Positions 1 through 10,402 of a stretch of 64,000 nt of DNA are shown here, piece by piece. The stretch is from assembly GCA_963971405.1 (NCBI GenBank), contig OZ020490.1, forward strand, positions 24,205,464-24,269,463. The letters are read 5' to 3'. Position 1 is the first letter of the stretch; the number at the start of each line of letters is the position of its first letter. This stretch comes from Psococerastis gibbosa. Taxonomy: Eukaryota > Arthropoda > Insecta > Psocodea > Psocidae. The translations under genes and the position numbers were made by a program. Under the pieces are notes generated by a model. That model saw only the letters and a program-made list of their open reading frames with translations, did not search any database and was not told where the DNA came from.

Positions 1-985
1 CAAACATTAAACAATGGGCTTCATTAATTATTGTTCTTTAACTTTAATTAAATGCCTTCTCATAAGATTAAATCAATACATAAAAGAACATACCAAACTG
101 GGCAATAAATCCGTGACTGACAGCGAAGTGCTGAACATATGATGCCGATGAGTCATTTATCTCAACCTGGAAAATCGCCATTAATTCCGAGAAGAAGAAG
201 AAAGTTGACTTCAAGTATTATTGCCAAATAGCAGAAGGAAACGAAACATGTGCAGAATTTTAATGGCGGGTTTGCCAAGCCAAGATCACGTGTTACGTCA
301 ATAAACTCGTTAGAATGGAAAGAATTTACTGCCACCAGAAATCGAATACTGGTTCATAATAGAGGCAAGAGAAGAGTTCCAGGAAAATTGAAAGAAATGT
401 ATCAACTCAGTTTCATGTCCTTTCAATCCGTTGTAATTGTTAATTGTTATTAAAACAATAACTGGAGATACAGACGTAAATGCGCGTAAATGACGCAGGC
501 AAGTACGTTTTTTGTCAATAAAATAAAATCACATTTATTGCGAAATCAGCTTCACTACTTGATATAGGAATCCCATGACTGTAAGCGCTAAGGATTAATT
601 AGTCCCAACACGTGTAGAAAAGGTTTCATGAGGAATCCTGGCATGCCGTTATGCATTGGAAGAGGTAATTTTCGCTGAATTATTGGGTAAATCCAATACC
701 CTTGAGTAATTGAGCTACCGTTGTCCCGATTGAAGTGCAAGCTGTCTAACCACTCGACCACAGCCCTCGCCCAGCTCAATCTAGAATGCCTGTGGCGCTA
801 GTGTACTCTACAGCTTTTGATGGGCTCCTGTCATCTACGACATCTACGAAGTACGAACAACTCGCGGAGGTCGGTCCTTCCAGCGGCTTCAAGGATGTTC
901 CTACAGTCGTCTTCCCATCATGTTTGCTTTGTACATTTTGCTCGGCCTATGGTCTCCTGCCAAAGTGTCCCAGTCATCTTAGACA
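1..985. other. Unassigned AT-rich sequence
   Basis: No convincing exon, RNA gene or repeat was recognised. The short open frames here have no family resemblance and no supporting splice context. Confidence 0.4.
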
Positions 986-989
986 TTCT

Positions 990-1280
990 TCTTCAGTTAC
1001 AGCCGGCTGGCTGGTTGGCAGCAACAAGTGGCATCGATACGTCCACTCCCCTCCATCCTGGCACGCCCTCTTCAGTTCCACGTATGTATTGGCCCCTACA
1101 TCCTCCATCACTTGCTGTCTCTTTTCTCGGGCTCCCAGGTCGGCTGACGCCTTTTATGGTTCCTTGTATGATGCAGCTTACGAAGTTCTCCTGTCGTAGC
1201 AAATACCTGATCCGGTGAGCTCTTCTTGTACATATCGATGCAACCAGAGTTTTGCTTTCGCATATTCTGGTTAGAACCTC
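990..1280 (-). mobile_element. LINE reverse-transcriptase tail, degenerate
   Basis: Read on the minus strand, the frames around 1202-993 give GTIKGVSRPGSPRKE followed, in another frame, by TYVELKRACQDGGEW. This is the pattern (EGKIEG..RRGRPRK, then a YxELKRxAQDRxxW block) found at the extreme C-terminus of many insect non-LTR retrotransposon ORF2 proteins. The frames are broken, so only a fossil 3' end is present. The flanking sequence towards 790 has no clear domain. Confidence 0.55.
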
Positions 1281-1849
1281 CTCATTAATAGCATCTTAGA
1301 CATGCGCTTTTATATAACAGGATGTGTTGTCTTCACTATTGAGAATTGCGTCTGATTCGGCGTCTTATACACCACTCTCCGTTATCCGATTCGAATCTAC
1401 CGGTTGCTTCCAGTCCGGATGACTGACCAGCGGCTAGAGCCCATGACTGAAGAGTTGACGGAAGTGCGCTAAATCCTGACATTGACAGAGCCTCGCTCGT
1501 TGCGTTCCTGACTGGATTCCCACAATCCAATAATTCGCCATTGTCCTTGGTCTAAACAGTATGCACGGTTAAAGTTAGGTAATTACGGGCCTATACAATG
1601 AAACGTAGGTTGATACTTTTTATTACGCCAGTCGCGTAAATTCGGGTACAAAAAATGGAGCTTACACATTTAGCTTCGTGGTCTGCCAAGTGAAATGCAA
1701 CCTAAGCTCAGTGGCAGTGCAAAGGATGTCATTTTTTCGAGTTTTAATAGTGTGACAATTCCCGTGGAATAGCTCCCAGGAAGTTACGTAATCATAGTCC
1801 GATGCATTGCATCCAATTACCAATCAGAATAGGTAAATTCGAATTTTTT

Positions 1850-2290
1850 TCCGATCCTACTTTTCTGATCCTCCTTCTGCCTCTTCCCTCTTAGTGCCGT
1901 GTGCGCAGCTTGACGAGGAGGTCGTCTGGGATCCATTTCTTGAACTCGACCCGGTCGGACACTAACGTCATGAGCTTGGCGATTCTTTTTCCTCTTGTTC
2001 CGGCGAGTTTTTCAATTCTTCCCTCGAGGGTTGTCCTTGGTCTGCCGATGGGTCTTCCACTTTGTGGCCTTGCATCCGCCAACCTCCGGGTGGTCCTATT
2101 CTTTGGACGTGGCCAAATCATTGCAGCTCCTTGTTCTCCATTCTTCTCGCTGTGGTATCCATTTGCAGGTATTGTCTGATGCGGTCATTTCAGATTCGGT
2201 CCCATCATGTTCGACCAGCAATCCGTCTTAGGCACTTCATCTGAGTCGCGTTTATTTTACTCAGGTCGCTTACTGTGGACGTGGTATTGC
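1850..2290 (-). mobile_element. LINE ORF2 C-terminal fragment, degenerate
   Basis: The minus strand encodes QxFGHVQR-like residues near 2130, then GRPIGRPRT and a tail ending DRVEFKKWIPDDLLVKLRTRH before a stop at about 1891. The order WxGHVxR, RRPxGRPR, DRxxW is the usual end of a non-LTR retrotransposon ORF2. At least one frameshift separates the blocks, so it cannot be functional. The 76-residue open piece covers only the last part. Confidence 0.6.
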
Positions 2291-2299
2291 AAAATTATG

Positions 2300-2505
2300 C
2301 TGTGAAAATTCACAGTAAGTTGACTGAGGCATACTAAGCAAGTGTTCCGCGAACCAAAGTCATCTATCAAATGATAAATACATGATACGAGCCTTCGTAT
2401 ACATCATTTCTAAGATGACTGTTGTTGCGTTAACACATGGGCAGTATGTTTCGTTCAACTTGTCGTGATTCTTCTGCTATGACTAATGGCTCAACTCAAT
2501 ATCGT
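2300..2505. mobile_element. MITE family M1, copy 1
   Basis: Inverted ends share the words CACAGTAAGTTGACTGAGGC on the left and a degenerate complement on the right, around a short AT-rich centre that includes TCATCTATCAAATGATA. The same layout recurs at about 24190-24400, where the ends are better preserved. No coding capacity. Confidence 0.5.
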
Positions 2506-3079
2506 TTAACTACAGTCATTGAAGATGATTTTTTAGTGGGCAAAAGTAAACTCTTGTAAAGTCAGATCGCTTGATTCACAATCTCAGTTTTTCTCGGATT
2601 CATGTTCTAGATGTTAAAGTTCTGTGGAATTTTCCACTCATTTTTCCATTTATCACAAGAGGTCAAACCCCTTTATGGGTCGTAGCGCTATTGAGTACAG
2701 ATACAAGTACTTCCCATCTTTCCTTTTGCCTGGGGGCACTCCGCGTGTTTCCCCACGTGTAATAAATGCAACGCCTATGCATTCGAATACTTGGCAACCT
2801 GATCGACTAACAAGAGCCAAATCATTATATAGTACGTTACTATCTGTTACTCTATCACATTACACATAGTAACCAGTCCATCAGTATAGAATAAACCCAG
2901 AGATTCTCGAATTAGAGAAATGACACTTTGGCGATACGATTAAACCCTGAAGGTTACTAGTTGACCCCAGCCACATTTTGAAGATGAAGAGGGCACATCT
3001 AAGATGGTTACGGCTTCTAATAATAAAAGCCAGATATATTCAATTCAATATATTCAAAGGATAAACGATAAAAGATCCC

Positions 3080-3330
3080 TCATTACCTCCATTTCGGTGA
3101 GAAGAGCAAAATGGATGGGTCACCTGATCAGACAAGAAGGCTCTTAAGCATTATAATAGAAGGCACAATCGAAGGCACCAATGCAACAGGATGACCAAGG
3201 AAGGCGTACGCAGAAGACCTCAAGGAAGATATGAGATGCGGAACCTACTTGGAACTCAAAAGAACGGCCCAAGACAGGGAGGAGTGGAGAAGGAGGTGGA
3301 AAGATTTACTGCAAACCAATCGCTAGATTG
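3080..3330 (+). mobile_element. LINE ORF2 C-terminus (RTE/CR1-like)
   Basis: One plus-strand frame reads ISVRRAKWMGHLIRQEG; after a stop, another reads IIIEGTIEG and then PRKAYAEDLKEDMRCG, continuing through TYLELKRTAQDREEWRRR and ending WKDLLQTNR-stop near 3327. The WMGHLIR, EGTIEG, RPRK and AQDREEWRRRW blocks in this order are the canonical tail of insect non-LTR retrotransposon ORF2. Only about 80 residues remain, with an internal stop and frame change. Confidence 0.75.
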
Positions 3331-3537
3331 CAACTACAGAAGAAGAACCAAAATCTTGGAGGAACTCGCCAGTTGGACTACCGAGGCTAAGATGGCGAGA
3401 TATCGTGAATGCCTATCTCCGAGAGATGGAGGCATGGCCGTAGCCAGAGGGGGGAGGGTCCAGGGCGTCTGGACCGAAATATTTTCAGGATATTTTCAGC
3501 GTACACTAGAGAGAATGGAGTTTTAAATATATTGAGG

Positions 3538-3770
3538 TTACCTCACCTCCGGTGGTGACGTCAGATGGACCCCCCCCCCCTACGGATTTGGATGGAGGGG
3601 ACTTGAGTTCTATCTAGGAGAGGTGAGAAATGTGCTCCCGTCTAGAACATTTTTGCTTTCCTATTTATACTATTTTAAGAGTATAAGGAAAGCTTTGTGA
3701 TGGTCAAAATTTTCGATTCCGAGATTTCAACGAATTTACACGTTTTGAGGTCCCAAAAGGAGGTCCCATG
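3538..3770 (-). repeat. Dispersed repeat R5, partial reverse copy
   Basis: It contains the reverse complement of two R5 hallmarks: the ACCTGACGTCACTGGAGGTGAGG block (seen at about 8632 and 49805) and the end block with GGGACCTCAAAACGTGTAAAT and AAAGCTTTCC. A C-run of 11 to 12 bases sits beside the first block where the 8477-9365 copy has a G-run. The centre is much shorter than in the full copies. Confidence 0.6.
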
Positions 3771-3808
3771 AGGTCCCATGAGGAGGAAAAGCATAAACCA
3801 CACACACG

Positions 3809-4065
3809 CCAGTGCCGGATTAACCCCTGGGGGGGCCGGGGCACACGATATGCGTGGGTGCAACTGCAAACTCCTCTAAAATTCATAAATCTACCAGCAA
3901 AACAAAAGAAAAACACATTATTTCCCACCAATTTCAATACTTTTAATTTTTTATATTTTTATCTAAAAAAAATCTCGTTTAGGGGGGCCGGGATTTCTGG
4001 CATTTCTGGGGGGGGGGGGGGCGGGGGCCTGTGCCCCAAGTGCCCATGGGTTAATTCGGCACTGG
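3809..4065. mobile_element. hAT-like MITE, CCAGTGCCGG ends
   Basis: Terminal inverted repeats CCAGTGCCGGATTAACCC and GGGTTAATTCGGCACTGG bound a 257-bp AT-rich centre with G-runs just inside the ends. The flanks share CACACG on both sides (3803-3808 and 4066-4071), a plausible remnant of the 8-bp hAT duplication. No transposase frame is present, so it is non-autonomous. Confidence 0.75.
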
Positions 4066-4108
4066 CACACGAACTAGTCCTGCGGTAAGACAAAAAAAAC
4101 CATAGCCT

Positions 4109-4410
4109 CTAACCTCTAGCTGTCTAACCCTGCATCGAAAACCAAACTCTCTGATAATATACTTGTATTGTAATATAAAAATTTAATATAAGAACGCGGG
4201 CGAACCACAACCTCTGACCTCTCTGTATAACCCTGTATCGAAAACCAAACTCTCTGAAATATACTTGTATTGTAATATAAAAATTTAATATAAGAACGCG
4301 GGCGAACCACAACCTCTGACCTCTCTGTCTAACCCTGTATCGAAAACCAAACTCTCTGAAATATACTTGTATTGTAATATAAAAATATAATATAAGAACG
4401 CGGGCGAACT
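4109..4410. repeat. 102-bp tandem repeat, three copies
   Basis: Three units contain AACCTCTGACCTCTCTGT, CGAAAACCAAACTCTCTGA and AGAACGCGGGCGAAC. The word GAACGCGGG recurs at 4192, 4294 and 4396, so the period is exactly 102 bp. As 102 is 34 codons, stop-free frames persist on the minus strand, but these repetitive frames look fortuitous. Copies 2 and 3 are nearly identical; copy 1 is more divergent. Confidence 0.85.
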
Positions 4411-5084
4411 AATCTGTGGATTTTGATGAATTTTGGCATGTACGAGGTTTTTAGGTTCACAATAATCATACCTCGTGATAATTTTGTTTATATTTTCGGC
4501 TAACTCAATTTTGGAGGGTTTTACCTTCAAAAAACTTCAAAAAAAAACAACTAAAGAAATTATTTCTCTACAACGGCTTTCAAATTCCGATATATTGTAG
4601 TCTCCATCACCCTGCACCAGACGAACCTTACCTATTTTTATTATTGTAAGTCTAATACGATACGACTATACGAACAAAAACATGACTGTTTCGCGTTTAC
4701 ATGCTTTTTTAATCAACAATGGCGGCTTTCTTTTGTGTTTTTGCACTAACAGCTTTGATATTAGCTGTGTGAAAGAATGCAACCTTGAAAAACTGTGCTA
4801 TATTGTCCCAAGGCTAAACCGATGACTCCAACCAAGCGTTCGGTTCCCGGACTTTTTGCTCAATAGAACAATAGTGATGGTACCAAGTGCGGTAGCGCAG
4901 AATACAAGTTCACCAGCAAACTATCCAATGCCTACGTCAAACTCACCCAACTTTCCTATATGCTATACAACCGGAGGAAGGTAGAAAGGTAGGAAAAGAG
5001 GGCTAGATAACCAAAGGAAGGTAGTAAGGTAGGAAAAGAAGGTAGGAAGAGTAGAAGAGTAGTGGTAGCGCAGAATACAAGTAA

Positions 5085-5520
5085 AGTAAATGTATTTCAA
5101 AAATTTTCCTTCGTAATACATTAATAAACATATGGGGCCCGTTAGGCTAGGCCCGTGATGGGCCCCTAAACAGTTTGCAATACAAATAATATTTAAATAC
5201 ACTAGTTACACTATAATAATTTATGTTTAAATCATGTAAAAATCACAGAAAAAAATATTAGTAAGAAGCAGAAAGATAAAATTATAATAATAATGGTAGG
5301 TTTGTATAATATATGTAAGTAGATTAATAAATTAAATTAACAGCTTGAGCAAAAACTGAGGCTGTTATTCGGCTAATTGGGTGAAAATAAGTTTTTTTAT
5401 GGTGCGATCGAAAAGTTTAATATTGTTTAGTTGTTTAATTGATTCTGTAAGACTGTTGTATGGGGAAATGGATCTATATCTATATATGTGTGATGTTTGA
5501 AATAGGGATGTTTTTGGGGC
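5085..5520 (-). mobile_element. LINE 3' untranslated end with GC hairpin
   Basis: Near one end lies a hairpin with GGGGCCCG and GGGCCCC arms (about 5133-5167) in otherwise AT-rich sequence. The same arrangement, hairpin then AT-rich sequence then a TATATCTATATATGTG-like block, recurs at 60830-61170, and a related hairpin is at 22278-22316 in the opposite orientation. The hairpin position near the element's 3' terminus suggests minus orientation here. No coding remnant is visible. Confidence 0.5.
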
Positions 5521-5611
5521 AATAGTTCTGAGATCATCCAGCCAAGCTACCCAATGCCTACATCATCCTCACACAACTTTCCTATGCTAGACGGCCAGAG
5601 GAAGGTAGAAA

Positions 5612-5679
5612 CAGGGACGGTTTCAGAAAATGTTTTCGGGGGGGGGGGGGTGTGACCGCCCCCCAAGGATCCGTCCCTG
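5612..5679. mobile_element. 68-bp hAT miniature element with G-run
   Basis: The element begins CAGGGACGG and ends CCGTCCCTG, and is flanked by perfect 8-bp direct repeats GGTAGAAA (5604-5611 and 5680-5687). The 8-bp duplication and CAGGGA-type ends place it in the hAT superfamily. The interior is essentially a run of about 13 G and a short C-run. It inserted into the surrounding about 170-bp repeat, whose sequence resumes on the other side. Confidence 0.88.
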
Positions 5680-6392
5680 GGTAGAAAGGTGGGAAAAGTA
5701 GGTAGGAGAAGTAGAAGAATAGTGATGGTACCAATTGCGGTAGCGCAGAATACATGCTCACCAGCCAAGCTACCCAATGCCTATTTATGGGAGGGGTGAG
5801 ACACGAAGGAATGGCTGAGCCAGACATTTTCCCTGTGACCCTGTATATTTTCTCGGCGTAAAGAAAGAAATAAAGAAAAAGGTATTAATTTTATTATTGT
5901 CTGTTTTTATTTGTTTTTGTTTGTTTGAAAGGCCCTTCCCCCCCTTGGACTTGGCCACTTTTTGCTCCACAGAGCGTATACAATACTTTGAGTTACTGCA
6001 CGTCCTGTATGCTGTAGCTACTTGTTTGATTGTTTAGGTTCCAATTAGACCCTTAACTATATTATTTTACAATGTTGTGACGCCCAATATTCACGGTTTG
6101 TTATACTGAATCAAATGGATTTTCCCTGTGCATCCAAAGAACCTTGAATATTCCCCAGCTACTATTTCAATATAGTCTGCTTGGCATATCCAAAAGAAAA
6201 CAGATCACAGCAAAAACAGGTTCACGACAGGGTGAACGGCATTGAGGACTTGATCTTGCAATTAGGCAAACGTATGAAGCTGAACCTATAGTATTCCAGG
6301 TTTTAAACACCTATTTGATTGATTTTAATCATATTTTCCTGCTGGGTTTCTCCAGCGGATTTATTTTCAATCATGTATAGCCTGGCAGGACT

Positions 6393-6640
6393 CCTATCTG
6401 CACTTGGTTAAGTCATGCCTTCGCCTGTTTCATTGCGTCAATGGTAAGCTTATCTCAGCTTGTCCACTATAGCTTGTAGCCTGTGTAGGTTGACATCGAG
6501 AACGTATACCAGTTTGCCAATGGCCAAAAATGCATACGGAAATAATATAAATAATGTCCGAAATCCATGGGGTCCTTGGCATTGGACAAGGGACCTAATG
6601 GCCGCAATAAGTAGGCCTGGGTCCATAAAAAGTCCTTAAA
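6393..6640 (+). mobile_element. Retroposon R1, copy 1
   Basis: A member of a dispersed family of about 240 bp. It begins near CTTGGTTAAGTCATGC, passes through CAGTTTGCCAATGGCC and TCCGAAATCCATGGGGTC, and ends with GTCCATAAAAAGTCCTTAAA and an A-rich tail. Orientation is set by that tail. No tRNA- or 5S-type promoter boxes were recognised with confidence. A duplication is clear for the copy at 17646. Confidence 0.65.
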
Positions 6641-7057
6641 AAAGAAGGAAAATAACCTGACATTCTACTTCTACGGGGCTTATAAACGAGTGAGGTCACT
6701 TTTGGTCACTCATCTATCAATCAAAGATAATAAAAATAAATAGACGGCACCTAACCATAAGCTAATTAAGGCCGGTAGCGGTAAAACGTAGGGGGAAATG
6801 CCAAATGAAAAGGGAAGTGTGGTCAATGGAAATTTGCCAAGCTTTTTGTTCTAGACCGGAACAAACTCAACTTACAAAATGTTACCAATGTTGTGATAAA
6901 TAAATAATTAATTCGTGTATTTTTCACAATATACAACACATATAATATGCTATTTTGTTCTGTTAATGTGGGTTCCCTTAGCCACCGGTGACCGGGGTAC
7001 CGATATTATGATGTCTTACACTATTTTGAATTAGGTACCTACTAGGTACGAGGTAGC

Positions 7058-7725
7058 AAACGGCCTTACCAAGTTGAATTCACAAGGGCAGAGTGTGTTT
7101 CAAACTACGGCAAAATTGGTAGTGTGCACAACATTGGCAGGGGCACATGGTGGGACGTGATAACGCGCTGAGACTATACCAGTCAGTCTACGTGCGTGGC
7201 GAGTCCTGGTCACCTCCTAATTATTCGTGTGCCTTTACTATGCTCCCCCTTGCTTTGGAATCCACTATAACCAGGAGGTCCACCCTGTCAGTCAATTCCC
7301 CTTTCCCCCGAGGTGAAGGAGTCTGCCCTTAGTGTGCCTCAACCGGCAGCCATACCAAGTTGAATCCAGCGGACCAGAGCAGGTTCAAAGCTGCAGATAA
7401 TCTGGTCGTGTGCACAGTGCCGGTAGGGAAACATGGTAGGACTTGTCCTGGTCACCTCCGAATTAATCGTGTGACTTCACTGTGTTTTCCAAGTGGTTCG
7501 GAATCCACTATAATCAGGAGGTCCACTGTCCTATGGGCTGGCATAGGACAGTCAAGTCGGGATCGCTCTATGGGCCGAGATATGAGGCCTTAGTCGTTAT
7601 TAACCCGACGAACATAACTACGACTACTAGTGTGCCTCAAGTTAACAAACAGACTCATTCCCACTGCCAGGCTGACAGCAGGGTTGCTTATGGCAAAAGT
7701 ACTGAAAGCAGGCTTGGAGACAACA
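7058..7725 (+). mobile_element. 5S-headed SINE R4, split by an R3 insertion
   Basis: The R4 head lies at about 7058-7100, the body with CACCCTGTCAGTCAA runs to 7342, and the tail (AGGCTGACAGCAGGGTTGCTT, CTGAAAGCAGGC) resumes at 7641-7725. Between them is an R3 element (7343-7627) bounded by TAGTGTGCCTCAA on both sides. R4 was therefore already present when R3 inserted. Confidence 0.75.
7343..7627 (+). mobile_element. 5S-headed SINE R3, nested copy
   Basis: The element starts near CCGGCAGCCATACCAAGTTG and carries the family core AAGTGGTTCGGAATCCACT and TAATCAGGAGGTCCACT, ending in a CTA-rich tail. A 13-bp duplication TAGTGTGCCTCAA lies at 7330-7342 and 7628-7640, showing insertion by target-primed reverse transcription into an R4 copy. 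The tail region is somewhat longer than in the other three R3 copies. Confidence 0.85.
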
Positions 7726-7794
7726 TTACTAGTCGTTTCTTTCACAAAATCGAATTTCTCATAAAATAGCGATCATACAGGCATAATTGAGATG

Positions 7795-7965
7795 TCAAGT
7801 GGTTCGGAATCCACTATAATCTGGAGGTCCACCCTGTCAGTCAACTGCCCTTCTCCCTGAGGTTAGGGAGTCCGCCCTTAGTGTTCCTCAAGTTAATAAA
7901 CGGACTCACTCTCTCCACCGGGCTGACAGGGTTGCTTAAAGCAGAATTGCTGAAAGTAGGCGTTT
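7795..7965 (+). mobile_element. 5S-headed SINE R4, 5'-truncated
   Basis: It starts inside the family at GTGGTTCGGAATCCACTATAA and runs to the R4 tail with CTGAAAGTAGGCGTTTGAAA. The head is missing, typical of incomplete reverse transcription. Confidence 0.7.
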
Positions 7966-8272
7966 GAAAAAAACTCATCATATCTGCAAGGTCATGACCA
8001 GAGCCTACGGGAGTAGGTTGATACTGCAGAATTTAGGTACCTATTATCTTCTCAAGTGGATCCCATACCTTCAACATGTAAGGAGTACTTAAATGAGTTC
8101 TCAGGGCTAGTTATAATGGTGAAGATGACTGCGAATAGGGAGAGGACATAGTTTTTACTGGTATTTACGTAGACAGGGTCAAGTAGCCATGAGCGCAAAT
8201 GCAGTAACGACGTTGACGCATAGGCGTAGGTAGGACCAGGGACGGTTGGGACGCCTGGGTACTGATAGTAAT

Positions 8273-8475
8273 TTAACAAAGGGTTAGTTGGACTTACATT
8301 GCCTGCTGTATTAATAGTCATTAGAAGCATGAGCCTCATAGTCATCGAACAATTAGGGCCGAGCCCATTGTCAGGGGAAGAACACGGGATGAGCTTGTTC
8401 GATGATTACGAGGCCCATGCCTCTAATGACTATTAACACTGCAGGCAAGGTAAGTCCAACTAACCCTTTGTTAAA
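8273..8475. mobile_element. Foldback MITE with about 80-bp arms
   Basis: The left arm (8273-8351) and right arm (8396-8475) are near-complementary: AACAAAGGGTTAGTTGGACTT pairs with AAGTCCAACTAACCCTTTGTT. About 45 bp separate the arms. A lone right-half relative lies at 32772-32832. No coding content. Confidence 0.75.
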
Positions 8476-8476
8476 C

Positions 8477-9365
8477 AACCGGTCCGAGTTTACTCGAACA
8501 TGCTTTCCAATTTATCAAAATTAGTCTAAGTAATTAGTTATAATAATAATAATAATAATTAGTAATTTCATGGTAAATAATTTTCCTATGGTTAAATTTC
8601 CAATGTCTCGGGGGGGGGGGGGGGGGTTGTCCACCTGACGTCACTGGAGGTGAGGTAAATTAGAGATAGGTCAGACCAACACATTACCATACAGCAATAA
8701 TAGCATAATAGCAGAGCACTCAATGCATTTGAGAGTGAATTTTCTATCATTAAAAAAAAAAAAACTTTTTTGCACAAAACCAAATAGCTTTTTGGGTAAG
8801 CAACCTGTCCAGTTTCGTTACTCAATTTAACAACTAAAACACGCCTGAAGATAGAAATCATCGATAGGAAAGTTCCGCAGAAAAATTACTTTTTAGTCAT
8901 TTTTCATGAAAATTTAGTTATTTTTATTTTTTCACCCCCAGAAGCAAACTATCAAGGGGCAAGCGACCCCCCGCATTTAGTCATCATTAATAATGACCAC
9001 CATATACTGTACGTCTGTATGTGAATTTGACAGAAATCGTTGGAGCCGTTTTTAAGAAATAATTTTTTTAAACGTTTTTTTGGAGTTTTTTGAGAATAAA
9101 AACCCCCCGAATTGAGTTAGCCTAAAGTAAAAAAATAGACCCGAGGTATGATTTTTGTGAACATACATGCCAAATTTCATCAAAATCGACCGAGTAGTTT
9201 GCCTGGAAATCGATGAACAGACAGAACTACAAACAGACAGACATTTCGTAAAAACCACTTTTTTGGGTTCCTGGGACCTCAAAACGTGTAAATACGTTGA
9301 AAACTCGGAATCGAAAATTTCGACCATTACAAAGCTTTCCTTATACTACGTATAAATTTGAAAGC
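8477..9365 (+). repeat. Dispersed repeat R5, long copy
   Basis: This starts at CAACCGGTCCGAGTTTACTCG and ends after AAAGCTTTCCTTATACTACGT. A second long copy is at 49727-50420. It contains a G-run near 8612, a GACGTCA block, the phrase AAATTTCATCAAAATCGACC and CAGACAGACA repeats. Such phrases are common in insect non-autonomous elements. No terminal inverted repeat or duplication was established, so its class is open. Confidence 0.65.
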
Positions 9366-9618
9366 AATAATATTACACCATTGTTATGAATAAATGAGGC
9401 AAGAAATAAAAGAGACCAGAAATGAGTGTATATTAAAGGATGCCCCAAATATTTATAATAAAGCAGTCAGCACTTCTTAACACGAATACACCAATCAAGA
9501 AGCACCTCTTTGCCCTGATTGGCTAATAAATAAACAAATACGATAAATATGTACGAATTGTGAGTCGAGACACCCTGAAAGGGCTACTAAAACAGGTTGG
9601 GTCAGGGTTGTCACTTGT

Positions 9619-9795
9619 TAGGACATGTAGAGTAGTGGTACTACTCCGACATTCACCCCAATAGGTTGTTAGTTCGAGTGCTACACTGGCTACATTTTAT
9701 GGCCATGCTTCGGAGGGCATGTAAAGCAGGCAATCCCACTTCAGTGTAAGAGAGGGCTTCATTAGATTGCGCTTAGTAATAGAACAATAAGTCAT
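9619..9795 (+). mobile_element. tRNA-derived SINE (tSINE), copy 1
   Basis: A box A-like stretch ATGTAGAGTAGTGGTA and a box B-like stretch GTTAGTTCGAGTGC are followed by the body CTACATTTT..GGCCATGCTTCGGAGGGCAT and the tail GCTTAGTAATAGAACAA. These match the family consensus, in which box B is GGTTCGAGTCC. The sequence is diverged and would not fold into a working tRNA. Confidence 0.75.
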
Positions 9796-9909
9796 AATTT
9801 AATTATTAATTTTAGGTAAAGAAGAAGTAGAAGAGGAAGAAGAAAATTGTTTTCCGAACTTGACCATATAAAACTTTATTCTTTACTTGAGCCATGAATT
9901 TGTTTATCA

Positions 9910-10197
9910 TTGACTATTAATAATTGCTTTGCAACTACGTCACACTATGTCACTATCACACGTAACATGGCTTATACATTTTTTGCATACATTTTAAAAA
10001 TTGTTACCTCGCCAATAGACGGAAATACTCGACTGAATACGATTGTCGCCGAGCCAAGAGAAAGGAAACGCCCTATAGCAACTAGTAGGGTGATTGATAT
10101 TGAAGAAGACTTTGTCGACAAGATCAGTGAACCGAAAATACATAAGACAGTCACAAAGGATTCCTCACCGGACCAATCGGAAATCCGCCCTTAAGCA
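9910..10197 (+). CDS. Possible exon or chance ORF, unrecognised
   Basis: The plus-strand frame ends with a charged, non-repetitive stretch: AEPRERKRPIATSRV, then DIEEDFVDKISEP, then HKTVTKDSSPDQSEIRP-stop. Amino-acid use there looks more protein-like than in other frames nearby. A possible splice acceptor (CGCCAATAG before ACGGAAAT, about 10019) would make it a terminal exon. No homologous family was recognised, no partner exon was found, and it may be chance. Confidence 0.15.
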
Positions 10198-10243
10198 TGC
10201 TTACTTAATAATGTCCAGAATAACGTTTTTATGAGCCTAGGAG

Positions 10244-10402
10244 CAGGGACGGATCCAGCCCACTTCTGGGGGGGGGGGGTAGTTGTGGGTGAAAATAGGA
10301 AAAACATATCTAAGTTCGATTATATCAGAGCGTGAATTTACAATAGATTTCCAAAATTTGGGGGGGGGGGTGCAGCTACCCCCCCCCCTGTGTCCGTCCT
10401 TG
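10244..10402. mobile_element. hAT MITE with two G-runs, 159 bp
   Basis: The ends CAGGGACGGATCCAG and CTGTGTCCGTCCTTG are imperfect inverted repeats, and the flanks are perfect 8-bp duplications CCTAGGAG (10236-10243 and 10403-10410). The interior has G-runs near 10268 and 10363 and a C-run. It belongs to the same end family as 5612-5679 and 23288-24139. Confidence 0.88.

Larger units (their letters stand above)
4862..5790. repeat. About 170-bp repeat, interrupted copies
   Basis: The block GGTAGCGCAGAATACA, followed by TCACCAGC, CAATGCCTA and GGAAGGTAGAAAGGTAGG, occurs from 4862, partially near 5050-5085, from 5520 and from 5707. The array is interrupted by a LINE 3' end (5085-5520) and by a 68-bp hAT element (5612-5679). 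It is a short tandem array later used as an insertion target. Confidence 0.6.

Noticed and set aside
786-1218. Plus-strand frames of 133-137 residues
   Set aside because: They are antisense shadows of a degenerate LINE tail on the minus strand.
4116-4530. Minus-strand frames of 62-81 residues with repeated RSYIKFLYYNTS
   Set aside because: Translation of the 102-bp minisatellite; no start context or conservation evidence.
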